64,000 nt of DNA. Source: Xenorhabdus yunnanensis. Lineage in GTDB: Bacteria; Pseudomonadota; Gammaproteobacteria; Enterobacterales; Enterobacteriaceae. The notes under the pieces were generated by a model. The model made no database searches. It was not told the origin of the DNA and saw only the letters and a program-made list of their open reading frames with translations. The position numbers and the translations under genes were made by a program. Where the stretch lies: assembly GCF_028598805.1 (NCBI RefSeq), contig NZ_JAQRFI010000010.1:39377-103376 (forward strand). The letters run 5' to 3'. The number at the start of each line of letters is the position of its first letter. Positions within the stretch are counted from its first letter, which is position 1. Shown here in pieces: positions 29,480 through 39,221 of the stretch.

Positions 29480-29652
29480 TGAGGTGATATTCGGAGGGTT
29501 ATTCAATATTTGGAAAGAAACATCCGCGACCTCCTTATCACTAGGATCCACCAGCTTCTGGATTAAATTTAACTTAATTCTAACCATTCTTGTTGAGCTT
29601 CACGACCAAGATAAGCATGCCTGTTTTTTGGAGCATTGAAATCAATTGGCAT
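29480..29652 (-). pseudogene. Degenerate start of a SAM-dependent methyltransferase-like gene
   Basis: On the minus strand an ATG at 29652 gives MPIDFNAPKNRHAYLGREAQ then QEWLELS and a stop; another frame continues LIQKLVDPSDKEVADVSFQI. The opening and the K-x-V-A-D-V segment resemble the first ~60 residues of class I methyltransferases before the glycine loop, but the loop itself is lost. Low certainty. Confidence 0.25.
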
Positions 29653-29782
29653 AATGATAAGTTCTCATAGTTGATTGCTTCGAAAGATGATGACTAGATT
29701 TATCGTTTTTTATCAATTGACGATAGGAATTATCCCCAAAGAAGCACCCAATCCCATTAAAATGATGCTATGGTTTGTTTTT

Positions 29783-30211
29783 CTAACATTGTGGCTCTGA
29801 GTTTATGGTGAGAGAAGAAAACTGCAATCTCCATAAACCAGATAAGGTGCATAAGGGACATGAAAATTCCATAACCAATTTGTAATCCAATATTAGTTGA
29901 TGGTGAAACAATTTGAGTAAATGACTTCCTCTGGGATAAATGCTACGTTGCTGAACGATTGGGAAGGGAATAAAGATTTCTTCATTAGGCCAATATTTTA
30001 TAAATGAAAAATTACGTGGATCTACATTACATTTTTCAAAATATTCAGCGAGAATATCTTCCGCATCTTCCCACGACCAAGGATACTTCCCGGTTGAAAG
30101 GCTAGTTTCAAGGGTAAGTTTGGGCTTTTTGAAACACAGAAAAATTGGCACATTGTGATTTGCCTCATACCATGCAAACACTTCGCTCTCTATGTTTGTC
30201 CTGTCTACCAT
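29783..30211 (-). CDS. DUF1493 family protein with an aberrant C-terminus
   Basis: 142 residues as read. The first ~95 match DUF1493: TLETSLSTGKYPWSWEDAED, ILAEYFEKCNVDPRNF, KYWPNEEIFIP. DUF1493 proteins are small, acyl-carrier-like cytoplasmic proteins of unknown role. After the PNEEIFIPFP stretch the normal short C-terminal segment is not present and the reading runs through unrelated sequence, so a frameshift there is likely. Its ATG overlaps the stop of the upstream gene (ATGGTAG), the usual coupled arrangement for this family. Confidence 0.6.
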   Translation of the reverse strand: MVDRTNIESEVFAWYEANHNVPIFLCFKKPKLTLETSLSTGKYPWSWEDAEDILAEYFEKCNVDPRNFSFIKYWPNEEIFIPFPIVQQRSIYPRGSHLLKLFHHQLILDYKLVMEFSCPLCTLSGLWRLQFSSLTINSEPQC

Positions 30212-30587
30212 AAGCGATCCTTCCGGTTAGCGATAACGTTATATTTCTTGACGGCCTTATAAGTAATAGCCGCTACATCACTAGCGAGTATTACCCAACC
30301 CACTAAAGGAATAGTTCGACCCACAAATGTACCGAATTTCTTCGTCATAATCCGTTTAGTGTTTAATATTTAGACGCGATTGAAGTTCCCTGCGTCGCGC
30401 CAGCCGGTTTACCTGTCACGGGGACGTTATTCAGACCAATATAAATCACAAATATCCCTGCTATATCAGTGATACCAAAATGATCCAGGGTTTCATCAAT
30501 CATGATCCAAAAAAATAGCTTTCCGGCGGAAAGATTAGGTGTTCCATCATAAAAATAGGTTCCGTGTAACTACTCAACCGTATCCAT
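30205..30587 (-). pseudogene. DUF1493-partner membrane protein, broken
   Basis: From ATG 30587 the frame reads MDTVE, a TAG stop, then LHGTYFYDGTPNLSAGKLFF and WIMIDETLDHFGITDIAGIF up to a TAA at 30363. A second piece, out of frame, starts at 30348: MTKKFGTFVGRTIPLVGWVI then LASDVAAITYKAVKKYNVIA. Both parts match the two ends of the ~150-residue protein that usually precedes DUF1493 genes in enterobacteria, as I recall it. A nonsense codon and an internal deletion have killed it. Confidence 0.55.
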
Positions 30588-30798
30588 GTCTTACTCTTTT
30601 TTGTGAAAAAGAACAACTTATAATCACGTACAGAAGATTGCCAGAACAGATTTGTTTGAAAAATGAACTTTGTTTTTGTCCGGTTGAGTTTTAAACTCCT
30701 TTACAGGGCTATTAGGGGATATTGATTGGGTCAGTTCGGCATAGATACGGGGCACAACCCCCTTGAGAATGGGCATATACTATAACTATAAAAAAGAA

Positions 30799-30830
30799 AA
30801 TTCACTACCAGTGTTTGCCAGTAGTGAGTT
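30799..30830 (-). terminator. Terminator of the trypsin-like protease gene
   Basis: AATTCACTAC / GTAGTGAGTT stem (one G-T pair), 38 bases beyond the protease stop; on the minus strand it is followed by TTTTCTTTTTT. The same CACTRC motif stem is found at 32512-32545. Confidence 0.7.
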
Positions 30831-30867
30831 CTTTTACCTCTTTAACAATACTTATATTTAACAGTGC

Positions 30868-32385
30868 TTACTTAGTAGTACTTGCTTCAATATCTAGTAC
30901 TTTTATTGGGCCAGAATTTCGTGCCATATCTGCACCATATGCGCAAACACGCCATGGAGCTTCAGCCTTTTTCAGTACGATTGGCATCCAGAAAGGTTGG
31001 TAGTCTGCTTTATCGTCGCAATTAGTTGTCGCTTTAGGGCCATGTTTCATATGTATGCTTGTGATTTCATAGGCACTACTTTCAGTAGTCACAAACCAGC
31101 TATCACTCTCAAGACCTTTCACATTTAAAGTAGGTTTAATTGATGGTGGTATATTATCAATTTCCCGTAACATAACTGAGGCATCTTTTGTATTTTGCCA
31201 TTGACCACCGTTATTCTGGTGAATAACACAGAGTTTATAGATCCCATCTTGCTTCGGAACCAGTATGTTTTCCAGTGGGCTTTGGTTCACAGGAATAGAA
31301 GCACTGTATCCCGTTTCATCAGCACAATTTACATCGCTGATTAAACCTGTTTTATAACGAATATTCTTAACGTTAGCTCCTTCCTTGATAACGATGTCCC
31401 ATTTTGCTTTCTCCCCATCAATAGGATTAACGCTTTGAGTTACCCAAGGTGACCAAGGCGTACTCCTTTCCAGAACATTACCACTATTATTTTCAAGTTT
31501 AGAAAGATCCAGCTTGTTATCTTTTGTCAACGCATTAGCAATGCTATCTACGGGGATGAAATAGCTAGCGCCTTCTGTCGAAATACCTTTATTGTTTTCG
31601 ATAGTACAAGGTCTGCCAAATCCACAGCCGGTCATTTCCGGTGTTGTTGTCGTATTCATTACACCAATCACGTCTGTTTTATCTTTCTCAAAAACAGGAG
31701 AGCCAGATGTTCCACCAACTACGCCAGCACAGTTAGTGGAGAAAACCGGCGACCAAATCCACGGAGAGTTACCTTCATACAATAACGGAGATGTTCCAGT
31801 GATGTTACACTCAGATTTTCTGAGGTAAGCATAATTGTAATCAACGTTATCAACAGGAATATGAGTCAACACAATAGGTTGATGTTTCATTTTAAGGTTT
31901 TTCTTCAGCTTCAAAGGATGATAGCCTTTTTTCGCTAAGTCACCATAAGTTGCATCCAATTGTAAAACCGCGATATCTTCGTATTTCATCGTTGAATATA
32001 AAATACGATTGATTTTTATTGGTGATAATTCATCTTTCTTATCAATGAAGTAATCTGGAGTATATTGCCAATACTCAGGTGCTGGCTGATCAACGATCAC
32101 GTCGTTTGTACCCACATTACTATTTACACAATGCCCGGCAGTGAGTATCAGTGCTGGTGTATCCTTGTTCGGTGTATTTTCACCAGAAATCAGGGTTGCT
32201 GTACAATGTGAGTAGGCATTTAATTTACCAACAGTTCTGTACTTTTCAGCATCAGGATCGGTTGATTGCATTAATGGAGCACCATTATCATTTGCCGTTG
32301 ATAAAGTTACAGTGTTTAAGGCTAAAGCACTTGAACTTGCAGAAACCGAGAACAAACTAATTAATATAATTTTACGATAAGTCAC
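30868..32385 (-). CDS. Secreted trypsin-like (S1 fold) serine protease
   Basis: 505 residues with a signal peptide ending near SSSALA. The catalytic triad is visible: H85 in LTAGHC, D137 in YEDIAVLQLD and S227 in GGTSGSPV. The protease domain covers about residues 50-290; the remaining ~200 residues (from STPWSPWVTQS) look like two beta-rich repeats, each with a cysteine pair, that may bind a surface. Exported to the periplasm by Sec and possibly beyond; a degradative or virulence role is inferred from its neighbour, another exported protease on the same strand. Its own terminator and a ~190-bp upstream gap suggest independent transcription. Confidence 0.82.
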   Translation of the reverse strand: MTYRKIILISLFSVSASSSALALNTVTLSTANDNGAPLMQSTDPDAEKYRTVGKLNAYSHCTATLISGENTPNKDTPALILTAGHCVNSNVGTNDVIVDQPAPEYWQYTPDYFIDKKDELSPIKINRILYSTMKYEDIAVLQLDATYGDLAKKGYHPLKLKKNLKMKHQPIVLTHIPVDNVDYNYAYLRKSECNITGTSPLLYEGNSPWIWSPVFSTNCAGVVGGTSGSPVFEKDKTDVIGVMNTTTTPEMTGCGFGRPCTIENNKGISTEGASYFIPVDSIANALTKDNKLDLSKLENNSGNVLERSTPWSPWVTQSVNPIDGEKAKWDIVIKEGANVKNIRYKTGLISDVNCADETGYSASIPVNQSPLENILVPKQDGIYKLCVIHQNNGGQWQNTKDASVMLREIDNIPPSIKPTLNVKGLESDSWFVTTESSAYEITSIHMKHGPKATTNCDDKADYQPFWMPIVLKKAEAPWRVCAYGADMARNSGPIKVLDIEASTTK

Positions 32386-32511
32386 AATTTTCCTCCTTTG
32401 GATATATCTAATGACTTGGATTCATTATCTAATTTAATCATTATTCAGTTCTACCAAAGTGATTTGTATTAAAACGGATACAAATGCTCTAAACAAAATG
32501 CCCAAAATGAA

Positions 32512-32545
32512 AAACTCACTGCCAGCTTTTACCGGCAGTGAGTTT
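32512..32545 (-). terminator. Terminator of the autotransporter protease gene
   Basis: Perfect 12-bp arms AAACTCACTGCC / GGCAGTGAGTTT, 33 bases after the autotransporter stop; on the minus strand it is followed by TTCATTTTG. Confidence 0.75.
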
Positions 32546-32578
32546 CTATTATTGAGGATAATAAGCGATTTTTACTGA

Positions 32579-35500
32579 CTAGAACGTCCAGTTGGCATTC
32601 AGGAATACGCCATTATCCTTATGGTTGCCGGATAAAACACCGTTATAACCCAGAGACAAGCTGGTGTTTTCATTGATGCCCAATGCTGTACCGGCTTTAA
32701 TGACAGCTGCATCACGTGCGGCTGAAACACTGTTGACTGTAAACGTTGCATTGCTGTTGCTAAAACTTAACTGAGTATCACGATCGACATTGCCAAACTG
32801 ATGTTGCCAACCCAATTCACCATAAACGCCCACGGTCAGTTCATTTTTAGTCTGCCATTTTTGGTTGACACGTAAACCTAGTGTCGAAAGCGTTGCATTT
32901 TTCGAGTGTTTTTTACCGTTCAATGCAGCGGCACCACCATGTTCACTTATGCCATCATGACGGAAATTAACATGAGACAAGTTGGCAAATGGCTCCAGAT
33001 TTAGCCAGGCGGTGTTCATGCCGTAAGCGGCCTCAGTGAACAATTGCCCCGTTTGCGCACTATATTTCGCGTTCAGGTTGTCCGATTGGCTGCCAAACGC
33101 CACCGAGCGTTTTGTATCAAAACGGTGCCAACTGTAAGCAACACCAGTACGCAACGCCAACGCATCAATTTGCTTGCTACCGTACAGCGCCAGATGGAAA
33201 TTATTGCTGCGTGCTGATGTGTTATCTCCACCATTCAACGAAGAGCGGATATACCCGGTTGCGACACCGAACCGCCAGTCATTGTCTAATGCTTTATCCA
33301 CACCCAATAACACACCATAATTGGATACACGGTAACCATTCACTTCACTGTTACCATCAGCCCGTTGCCAGTTACCGATGATTTGTGCCCATGCCCCGTT
33401 CTTATCCGCCTTGATATCCTGCCCGACAGCGCCACCGTCAGCCTGACGTAAACGGGTGTTCAGTGTATCGCGCAGATACCGGCTATTATCGATTTGTGCC
33501 GCTGCAATATCCGCATGGATCTGGCCGGTAGAGAGTTGTTGGAAAGCTTGATGGGCTTGTGCAGCCGTATCAGACATCAAGATACTTTCATAAACCGGAT
33601 GCCCCAAACTCAGCTTATCGGCTGCATTCGCGACCGCACGTTGGTTAGTGGTCATGCCCAAGCTGGTGAATGGGGTGGCATTGCGGTTGATATCCAACAG
33701 CACGCGATCTGAGTGGTAGCTCAGCTCAGTACCAACAAACAAATAGTTTGGCACGACAGCAGTAAACTGACCGTTGATCCCCCGGCTTGCCTGCAGGATA
33801 TTGTATTGCTGGCCCAGCAAGCTACGGACTTCTTGCTTCGATAACAAGTTACTGCTGTTTTCCAACGTGACTTGCACTTCACCGCCTTTCAGCGTTGCCA
33901 ATCCATTGCTGACAATACGATCACCATGACTTTGGCTATTGGGTGCCACTTCCACCAGATAACGTGAACCCACCAGGAAGGTCACATCGCGCTCAACGTT
34001 CAACACACCGCTTGAGCTTAAGTTGCCGGGGGCAATATTGGCACCGGCATTGGCCATAAGTGAACCGACCGTACCAGCACCGCCGAGGGTTGCGCCATCT
34101 TGTACCGTCACATCCGACGTGATGGAGCCGCTAACCTGCAAACGGCCTTGTTCTACCAACGTCGAGCCTTTATAAGTACTATTTTTACCGGCAAGTTCGA
34201 GCGTACCATTGCCAGTTTTAGTTAACCCACCGTAACCGATAATATCGTTATTCCAACTGTCATAGGCGCATTCATAGCTGTCACAGACTCGCTCTACCGT
34301 TGTGCCTTGCTCGACCAAACCACCGAGCCCCGGAATATTGGCGATAAACTGAGTTTCAGTATAGGAGCCGGGAATGTAGTATTTATTGGGAATATCCTTT
34401 TCGGTGATGAATTTTTTGGGGCCATCGATAGCATCTTTCAGATTCAGCATTCCCCAACCGTACATATCATCAATTCCAGGATCACCCAAATCGGTGGCAG
34501 TGGTTTTGAGAACATCAGCGATTTGTCCGGCAGTCATATAAGGGAAGCGTTGCATCAAGACCGCCGCAGCACCCGCAACATGGGGTGAGGCCATTGATGT
34601 ACCGGTGTAGGCCTCATAGGTGGGAGCAATCTCCAATTCACCATTTTCGAAAGCCTCTTCATTAATGTCGCCATTCACGTTAGAAACGAAATTTCCGGTA
34701 CTGCTGTAAATTTTTGTGCCTGGTGCGGACAAACAGTAACTGGCGGTATAACCACAACTTGTTGATGATGGGTTAATTTTATTTTCTCTGGTCAGGTTGG
34801 CGACGCTGAGGTAGTTTTTCAATGCATCAGGGAAAAAATAGGGCATACCTGCATGCATCCAAGTAACGTTATAGTTATTGGCATTTCCCGCAGCAAAAAT
34901 AACTAATTTTCCATGGCGGGCCGCCCGTAATAGACCTGCGCTTCTGGTTGTATAATCATCACTCTCCGGGATTGGAGAACGGCTTAACCGATCCAAGTCA
35001 TCTTTAATTGGTCTGACATAATCAATCACATCTTGCAATGTGACCGGGTAATACTTGACCGTCCCATTTGCCCATCGTTTAGGATTGCCGTTTGCATCAA
35101 TCTCATAGCGAGGGCGAACGCCCCAACTATTATTGATAACTCTCGCATTGCTTTGGATCATAGCTTCTGTGCGGTTATACGGATTTTGCAAATATTTTCC
35201 TGTGATCAATCCCGCATCAAATGCCACGCCGTGCATTTCCTCACCATCCCGGTTTGCTGCAATAATTCCGGAAACATGATTACCATGGGCACCAAAACTG
35301 ATAATCCCTGTATAGAGGTTTTCATCGTAATTCCATGGGTCTTCAGGACTCAGGATTTTCAGTTTATTTGCAAATTCAGGATGGTGGGTGACAGCTTCAT
35401 CCAAGACACCAACATTAATGCCTTTCCCCGTGTAACCCCGCGCATAAGCATAATGAGCACCAATAGCGGCCAATCCCCACTGATGATTAAATTCATCTGA

Positions 35501-35635
35501 TAACCAACTATCTGGTGAGTTCTTCTTGCCTTTTTCCTGATATTCAATAGCCGCTATTGAAGCGCTAACAGGTAATAGTCCAAAAAATAATGTCATCCAC
35601 AAAAAGATCGGTCGTGCCGAATTGTTTTTTTTCAT
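32579..35635 (-). CDS. Autotransporter subtilisin-like serine protease
   Basis: 1018 residues. After a signal peptide (to about ASIAAIEYQ) comes a subtilase domain with D79 in GVLDEAV, H117 in GAHGNHVSG and S346 in TGTSMASPHVAG. A passenger repeat of the PATR type follows (LTKTGNGTLELAGKNSTYKG, VQDGATLGGAGTVGS), and the last ~270 residues are an autotransporter beta-barrel ending in NANWTF with the terminal aromatic residue. The architecture matches the Serratia SSP family, which delivers the protease outside the cell. It is intact and likely an exoenzyme used against host tissue. Confidence 0.92.
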   Translation of the reverse strand: MKKNNSARPIFLWMTLFFGLLPVSASIAAIEYQEKGKKNSPDSWLSDEFNHQWGLAAIGAHYAYARGYTGKGINVGVLDEAVTHHPEFANKLKILSPEDPWNYDENLYTGIISFGAHGNHVSGIIAANRDGEEMHGVAFDAGLITGKYLQNPYNRTEAMIQSNARVINNSWGVRPRYEIDANGNPKRWANGTVKYYPVTLQDVIDYVRPIKDDLDRLSRSPIPESDDYTTRSAGLLRAARHGKLVIFAAGNANNYNVTWMHAGMPYFFPDALKNYLSVANLTRENKINPSSTSCGYTASYCLSAPGTKIYSSTGNFVSNVNGDINEEAFENGELEIAPTYEAYTGTSMASPHVAGAAAVLMQRFPYMTAGQIADVLKTTATDLGDPGIDDMYGWGMLNLKDAIDGPKKFITEKDIPNKYYIPGSYTETQFIANIPGLGGLVEQGTTVERVCDSYECAYDSWNNDIIGYGGLTKTGNGTLELAGKNSTYKGSTLVEQGRLQVSGSITSDVTVQDGATLGGAGTVGSLMANAGANIAPGNLSSSGVLNVERDVTFLVGSRYLVEVAPNSQSHGDRIVSNGLATLKGGEVQVTLENSSNLLSKQEVRSLLGQQYNILQASRGINGQFTAVVPNYLFVGTELSYHSDRVLLDINRNATPFTSLGMTTNQRAVANAADKLSLGHPVYESILMSDTAAQAHQAFQQLSTGQIHADIAAAQIDNSRYLRDTLNTRLRQADGGAVGQDIKADKNGAWAQIIGNWQRADGNSEVNGYRVSNYGVLLGVDKALDNDWRFGVATGYIRSSLNGGDNTSARSNNFHLALYGSKQIDALALRTGVAYSWHRFDTKRSVAFGSQSDNLNAKYSAQTGQLFTEAAYGMNTAWLNLEPFANLSHVNFRHDGISEHGGAAALNGKKHSKNATLSTLGLRVNQKWQTKNELTVGVYGELGWQHQFGNVDRDTQLSFSNSNATFTVNSVSAARDAAVIKAGTALGINENTSLSLGYNGVLSGNHKDNGVFLNANWTF

Positions 35636-36283
35636 AATATAGAGGTTCCATTTTTTAAAAAGTGGTAACTTTCAATTTGCTATTTGGCACATCGCTCCTT
35701 GAAAAGTCCTTATTAATAAAACCGATTATTGAACTTAAGTAAGTAGGCAATGCCGATCCAACTCTATATTTTTAACCATCTATAGAATAATTTCGCGCAT
35801 AATATTTTATGCCCACAAGCTGCTATAGGATAATAATTAAACCCAAAACGCAAGGAAGAATATTAACCATTTTATAACTATTTTATAACAAAATTAAAAT
35901 CACGGCATAAGAGGGGTTTGGTAATAAATTACATTAAAACATTTGGTTGTGTGATTTTCATTATTGAAAGGATGTTAATTGTTATTGGTATGTAACTTTT
36001 TAAGTGGGTGGATATTATTTGTGACACCTGCCGTGGCGATAGTTTATTATACTGACTTTTATATCAAGGCAGTTGATAACTTTGTTATGGATTTCATTTC
36101 TTGAATGTTAATGAATATATAAATTATTGAAGATCTCACTGTGATTATTTAATAATTATGATTTAAAAAACATCTTACATATAAAAAATGTTATATCATT
36201 TATTTTTTTAAAAAAATTATTTTTAAATATAATGTGAAAATTAAATAAATATACCAATAAATAGGTATAATTTAATCGATCAA
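35636..36283. other. Gene-free AT-rich region upstream of the autotransporter gene
   Basis: 648 bases with no convincing gene. The part next to 35635 must hold the autotransporter promoter. No repeats or hairpins stood out. Confidence 0.5.
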
Positions 36284-36478
36284 TTAATTGCTCTTTTTGG
36301 CATAAACAATCAAACGCAAATGTCTTTCTAAATCGGTAATCATTGATGTGTAATCGAAAGCCGTTTCCTGCCCATTTACATTCAGCCACCGAACGCCATT
36401 ACAAGGATAGATTTCATGCTTATGCCACATATCATAAAAATCAGGTGATATCTTAGATTCTAATATTCCTTGGATATG
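36284..36478 (-). pseudogene. 3' fragment of an unrecognised gene
   Basis: An open minus-strand frame without start reads HIQGILESKISPDFYDMWHK, HEIYPCNGVRWLNVNGQE and TAFDYTSMITDLERHLRLIV before TAA. It abuts a truncated efflux gene on the other strand, so a deletion probably joined the two. A regulator for that efflux gene is one possibility, but I do not recognise the family. Confidence 0.35.
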
Positions 36479-36753
36479 GTCAGGGTTTTGTTATGACACC
36501 ATTGCTCAATATTGTTCTGGCTTTTGTTGACGTACGATTTGCAGGTATGGCATCAGGTGTCATTGCGACTTTACAACAAATTGGTGCTGCTTTTGGTGTT
36601 GCCGTAATTAGTGTGTTAGTTCAGTGGCATTTTAATGGAATAGATACATCGCCTTTTGTCACATATCAAAATGCTTTTGTTCACAGTATGCTTTACAATG
36701 TTGCCGCCGCTTTTATTGCCTTTTACTTATTGAAAAAACTACATCGAAAATAG
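36463..36753 (+). pseudogene. C-terminal fragment of a DHA2 (14-TMS) MFS efflux transporter
   Basis: The frame reads IFLGYGQGFVMTPLLNIVLA, FVDVRFAGMASGVIATLQQI and GAAFGVAVISVLVQWHF. The G-x-G-Q-G...P.....(A)G.ASG.....Q..GA..GVAV pattern is motif-rich sequence from the last third of EmrB/QacA-type drug exporters. About 350 N-terminal residues are missing and the fragment starts right at a junction with another gene remnant, so it is non-functional. Confidence 0.7.
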
Positions 36754-36776
36754 GATATATAAGGGGATATTAAAGA

Positions 36777-37202
36777 GTGATCAGAACTTTTACAGAAGCA
36801 GATATGGATGCGGTTCTGTCTATTTGGTTAGAGGCTTCCATTAAAGCTCACAATTTTGTGGCGTCTGAATTTTGGCAGTCACAAGTCCAAAACATGAGAC
36901 ATATCTATATTCCGGCCTCAGAAGTATATGTCTATGTACAAGGAGCTAATATTATCGGCTTTTATGCACTGCACGAAGATAACTTGGCCGCCGTTTTTGT
37001 ATCACCAGATAAGCAGGGGCAGGGAATAGGCAAAGCATTAGTGAATAATGCCAAAAATCGAAGAACTGAACTCACATTATCGGTTTATCAGCAAAACCAA
37101 GCAAGCTATGAGTTCTACTTATCACAGGGGTTTTATGTTGTCAGCGAAGACGTAGATGAAAATACGGGATGCAAAGAGTATTTTATGCGCTTAAAAATGT
37201 AG
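36777..37202 (+). CDS. GNAT-family N-acetyltransferase (YiaC-like)
   Basis: 141 residues from a GTG start. The GNAT fold is visible: MIRTFTEADMDAVLSIWLEA at the start, the acetyl-CoA loop VSPDKQGQGIGKALV (Q/R-x-x-G-x-G/A) and the late QQNQASYEFYLSQGF segment. It is closest in my memory to E. coli YiaC/YjaB. The enzyme would acetylate an amine, possibly protein lysine, in the cytoplasm. It starts 23 bases after the truncated efflux gene and might once have been in the same unit. Confidence 0.8.
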   Translation: MIRTFTEADMDAVLSIWLEASIKAHNFVASEFWQSQVQNMRHIYIPASEVYVYVQGANIIGFYALHEDNLAAVFVSPDKQGQGIGKALVNNAKNRRTELTLSVYQQNQASYEFYLSQGFYVVSEDVDENTGCKEYFMRLKM

Positions 37203-37540
37203 ATAACATAAAAGTACAAACAAAGCCAGTATCTCTTTAGTTGCTGGCATTTCACTCCATCTGAACAAATAGAAATCTAATTATGCTTCATTATTAAACA
37301 AAATTGCCAAAAATACGATACACTGTGTTTTTATACAGCATAAGTAATTCAATCTGTTATTGTGCTTTTGGTTATTGTGCTTTTGCTAGAAATATCCACT
37401 CAGTTATCATCTGTTATTTCCTTAGAATAGAATCTAATCAAAAAATATCCTTTATTTTCTTTTTTAGCCTCATCATAGCTACATCTACAGCTTTATAGTA
37501 AAAATGAAGTGTATTTTTCATCCACATTTAAAAGGATACT
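37203..37540. other. Gene-free stretch between convergent genes
   Basis: 338 AT-rich bases with no credible gene; a 64-codon frame inside it has neither an RBS nor recognisable sequence. Confidence 0.45.
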
Positions 37541-37564
37541 CTCGGCTCAAATTTCTGAACCGAG
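37541..37564 (-). terminator. Terminator of the FMN reductase gene
   Basis: CTCGGCTC / GAACCGAG stem (one G-T pair on the minus strand), 32 bases past the stop; on the minus strand AGTATCCTTTT follows. Confidence 0.55.
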
Positions 37565-37595
37565 GTTTACTCATAAGAAACTAAATACCATTTAA

Positions 37596-38192
37596 TTACA
37601 TACCATACAGATAATTTTTACTTTCTTCTCCAATATCTTCGCGGACTTGCTTCAATGCCTTAGTATAAGATTCAAGTAGTTTTAGCGTATAGTTAACTCG
37701 GCTTTCAAATGCCTCATCGTTACAAATCAGATCTTTCGAAATCAAGTTTTCACCCTGCCGAAAAATTAAATGGTCAGGCAAGAAACAAACATGATTATTT
37801 TTAAAACCGGTCATCCGTAATTCACAAAGTGGGTAAACACCGTTAATTCCACCTGATACACTCGCCAACAATGTTGGTTTATGGCCCAATTCGGCTATAG
37901 AACAATGTAATAAAAAGTTTTTTAATGCGGGGGTTGCCATTCCATGCCATTCTGGGGTAACAAAGATAAATGCTTCACTCTCTCTTAAATATCGCGCAAT
38001 CGCCTGCCAAGGATGAGATTCTGCTGATATATCTGTCGTAAAACCATCATGTAATGGCAATTCTATATTAGAGAGATCCAAAAGCTCTATGTCAGTAAAC
38101 CCATGTTCGCTACTTAATTTTTGCAAATAACAAGCCACACGTTGGCTACAGGAATCCGGGCGTTGGCTGCCTGAAATTATAGTAAGTTTCAT
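37596..38192 (-). CDS. NADPH-dependent FMN reductase-like flavoprotein
   Basis: 198 residues. It starts with the flavodoxin-like phosphate loop LTIISGSQRPDSCSQRVACY and contains the FVTPEWHGMATPALKNFLLH stretch, the typical P-E-(Y/W)-x-G-x-x-x-x-x-L-K-N-x-(L) motif of this family. These enzymes reduce FMN, azo dyes or quinones with NADPH in the cytoplasm. It lies 11 bases after an EamA transporter gene and both are divergent from a MarR regulator, so quinone or xenobiotic stress is a reasonable signal. Confidence 0.82.
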   Translation of the reverse strand: MKLTIISGSQRPDSCSQRVACYLQKLSSEHGFTDIELLDLSNIELPLHDGFTTDISAESHPWQAIARYLRESEAFIFVTPEWHGMATPALKNFLLHCSIAELGHKPTLLASVSGGINGVYPLCELRMTGFKNNHVCFLPDHLIFRQGENLISKDLICNDEAFESRVNYTLKLLESYTKALKQVREDIGEESKNYLYGM

Positions 38193-38203
38193 TAATTTTC
38201 CTG

Positions 38204-39109
38204 TTATTTTTTACTAGTTAATGAAGTTGTAGGATTATCGGTTTTTTTTATCTGATTCCGAGGAATCGAAAGCCAAACAGAAATAATGATGGTGCATGCT
38301 CCAAACATTTGTGGCAAGGAAAATGTTTGTTTTAGAAACAGATAGCCTAAAATACAAGCAGAAACAGCGCTGAGAAATCCCAAAAAAGAGATTGTCACAA
38401 CAGGTAATTTTTCAATTCCACGAAACCAAATGATATAAGAAAATACTGCACCAACCATGCATAAATAACCGTAACCGAGAATATTGGCCACAGTAAGATG
38501 TTGTGGTAAACCTTCTATAAAAATAGCGATGGGCAATAACATGAAGCCTCCAAGCGTTAATTGCCAACCAGTAAAACTAAGTAATGATAAGTTTTTAGGG
38601 CGGTTCCAATATTTAGTCAGCACAACACCTAAAGCCATGCAGCTGCATCCTGCCAAGCCAGCAATTACGCCTTGCCAATTTAAGCTGGTGGCTGAATTCA
38701 ATACTAATAAGCTGATCCCGATAATCCCCAATATTGCAGAAATGATGTGTTTTATTGTCAGGGAAGTTTTCAGTATGTAAGTGCTTAACAAGATAACAAT
38801 AATAGGTTGGCAAGCCATAATCAGTGACACTGTGCCACCAGGGAGATATTCTGCTGCAACAAAGAGGAAATAGAAAAAAACACCGATATTAAGTAATCCC
38901 AATACCGTAATACGTAGCCACCAAATTCCTTTGGGCACAGTACGACAAATCAGAAGTAATAATATACCGGCAGGTAAAGCCCTGATGGTAGAAGCCAGTA
39001 AAGGCATATTGGGTGGCAATACTTCGGTTGTAATGATGTAAGTACTTCCCCAAACAATCGGGGCCAACGCTGTCAGTAAAATATTCGGAACGGTTTTAAT
39101 TTCTGACAT
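38204..39109 (-). CDS. EamA/DMT-family inner membrane transporter
   Basis: 301 residues with ten membrane segments in two EamA repeats: LLTALAPIVWGSTYIITTEV with STIRALPAGILLLLI in the first, and GVVLTKYW..TGWQLTLGGFMLLPI in the second. The family exports metabolites and drugs. It shares an operon with the downstream FMN reductase gene and is divergent from marR across a 208-bp region that holds a palindrome, so MarR control is likely. Its substrate cannot be told. Confidence 0.85.
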   Translation of the reverse strand: MSEIKTVPNILLTALAPIVWGSTYIITTEVLPPNMPLLASTIRALPAGILLLLICRTVPKGIWWLRITVLGLLNIGVFFYFLFVAAEYLPGGTVSLIMACQPIIVILLSTYILKTSLTIKHIISAILGIIGISLLVLNSATSLNWQGVIAGLAGCSCMALGVVLTKYWNRPKNLSLLSFTGWQLTLGGFMLLPIAIFIEGLPQHLTVANILGYGYLCMVGAVFSYIIWFRGIEKLPVVTISFLGFLSAVSACILGYLFLKQTFSLPQMFGACTIIISVWLSIPRNQIKKTDNPTTSLTSKK

Positions 39110-39221
39110 GTTGATGTCCTTCTAAGTTATTCATTTCTTCATCCTCCTGTGTATCCTCTTTTCGGTACTTATCCATTCAAACGCTCATCAAATCAAACCA
39201 TCAGCTTGAAAATGACATCAC

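Noticed and set aside
29433..29639. 68-codon plus-strand frame after the RlmN-like gene
   Set aside because: It overlaps the terminator hairpin and the opposite strand holds methyltransferase-like remnants.
37304..37498. 64-codon hydrophobic frame after the GNAT gene
   Set aside because: AT-rich, no RBS, repeated ATTGTGCTTTTG text; looks like chance.
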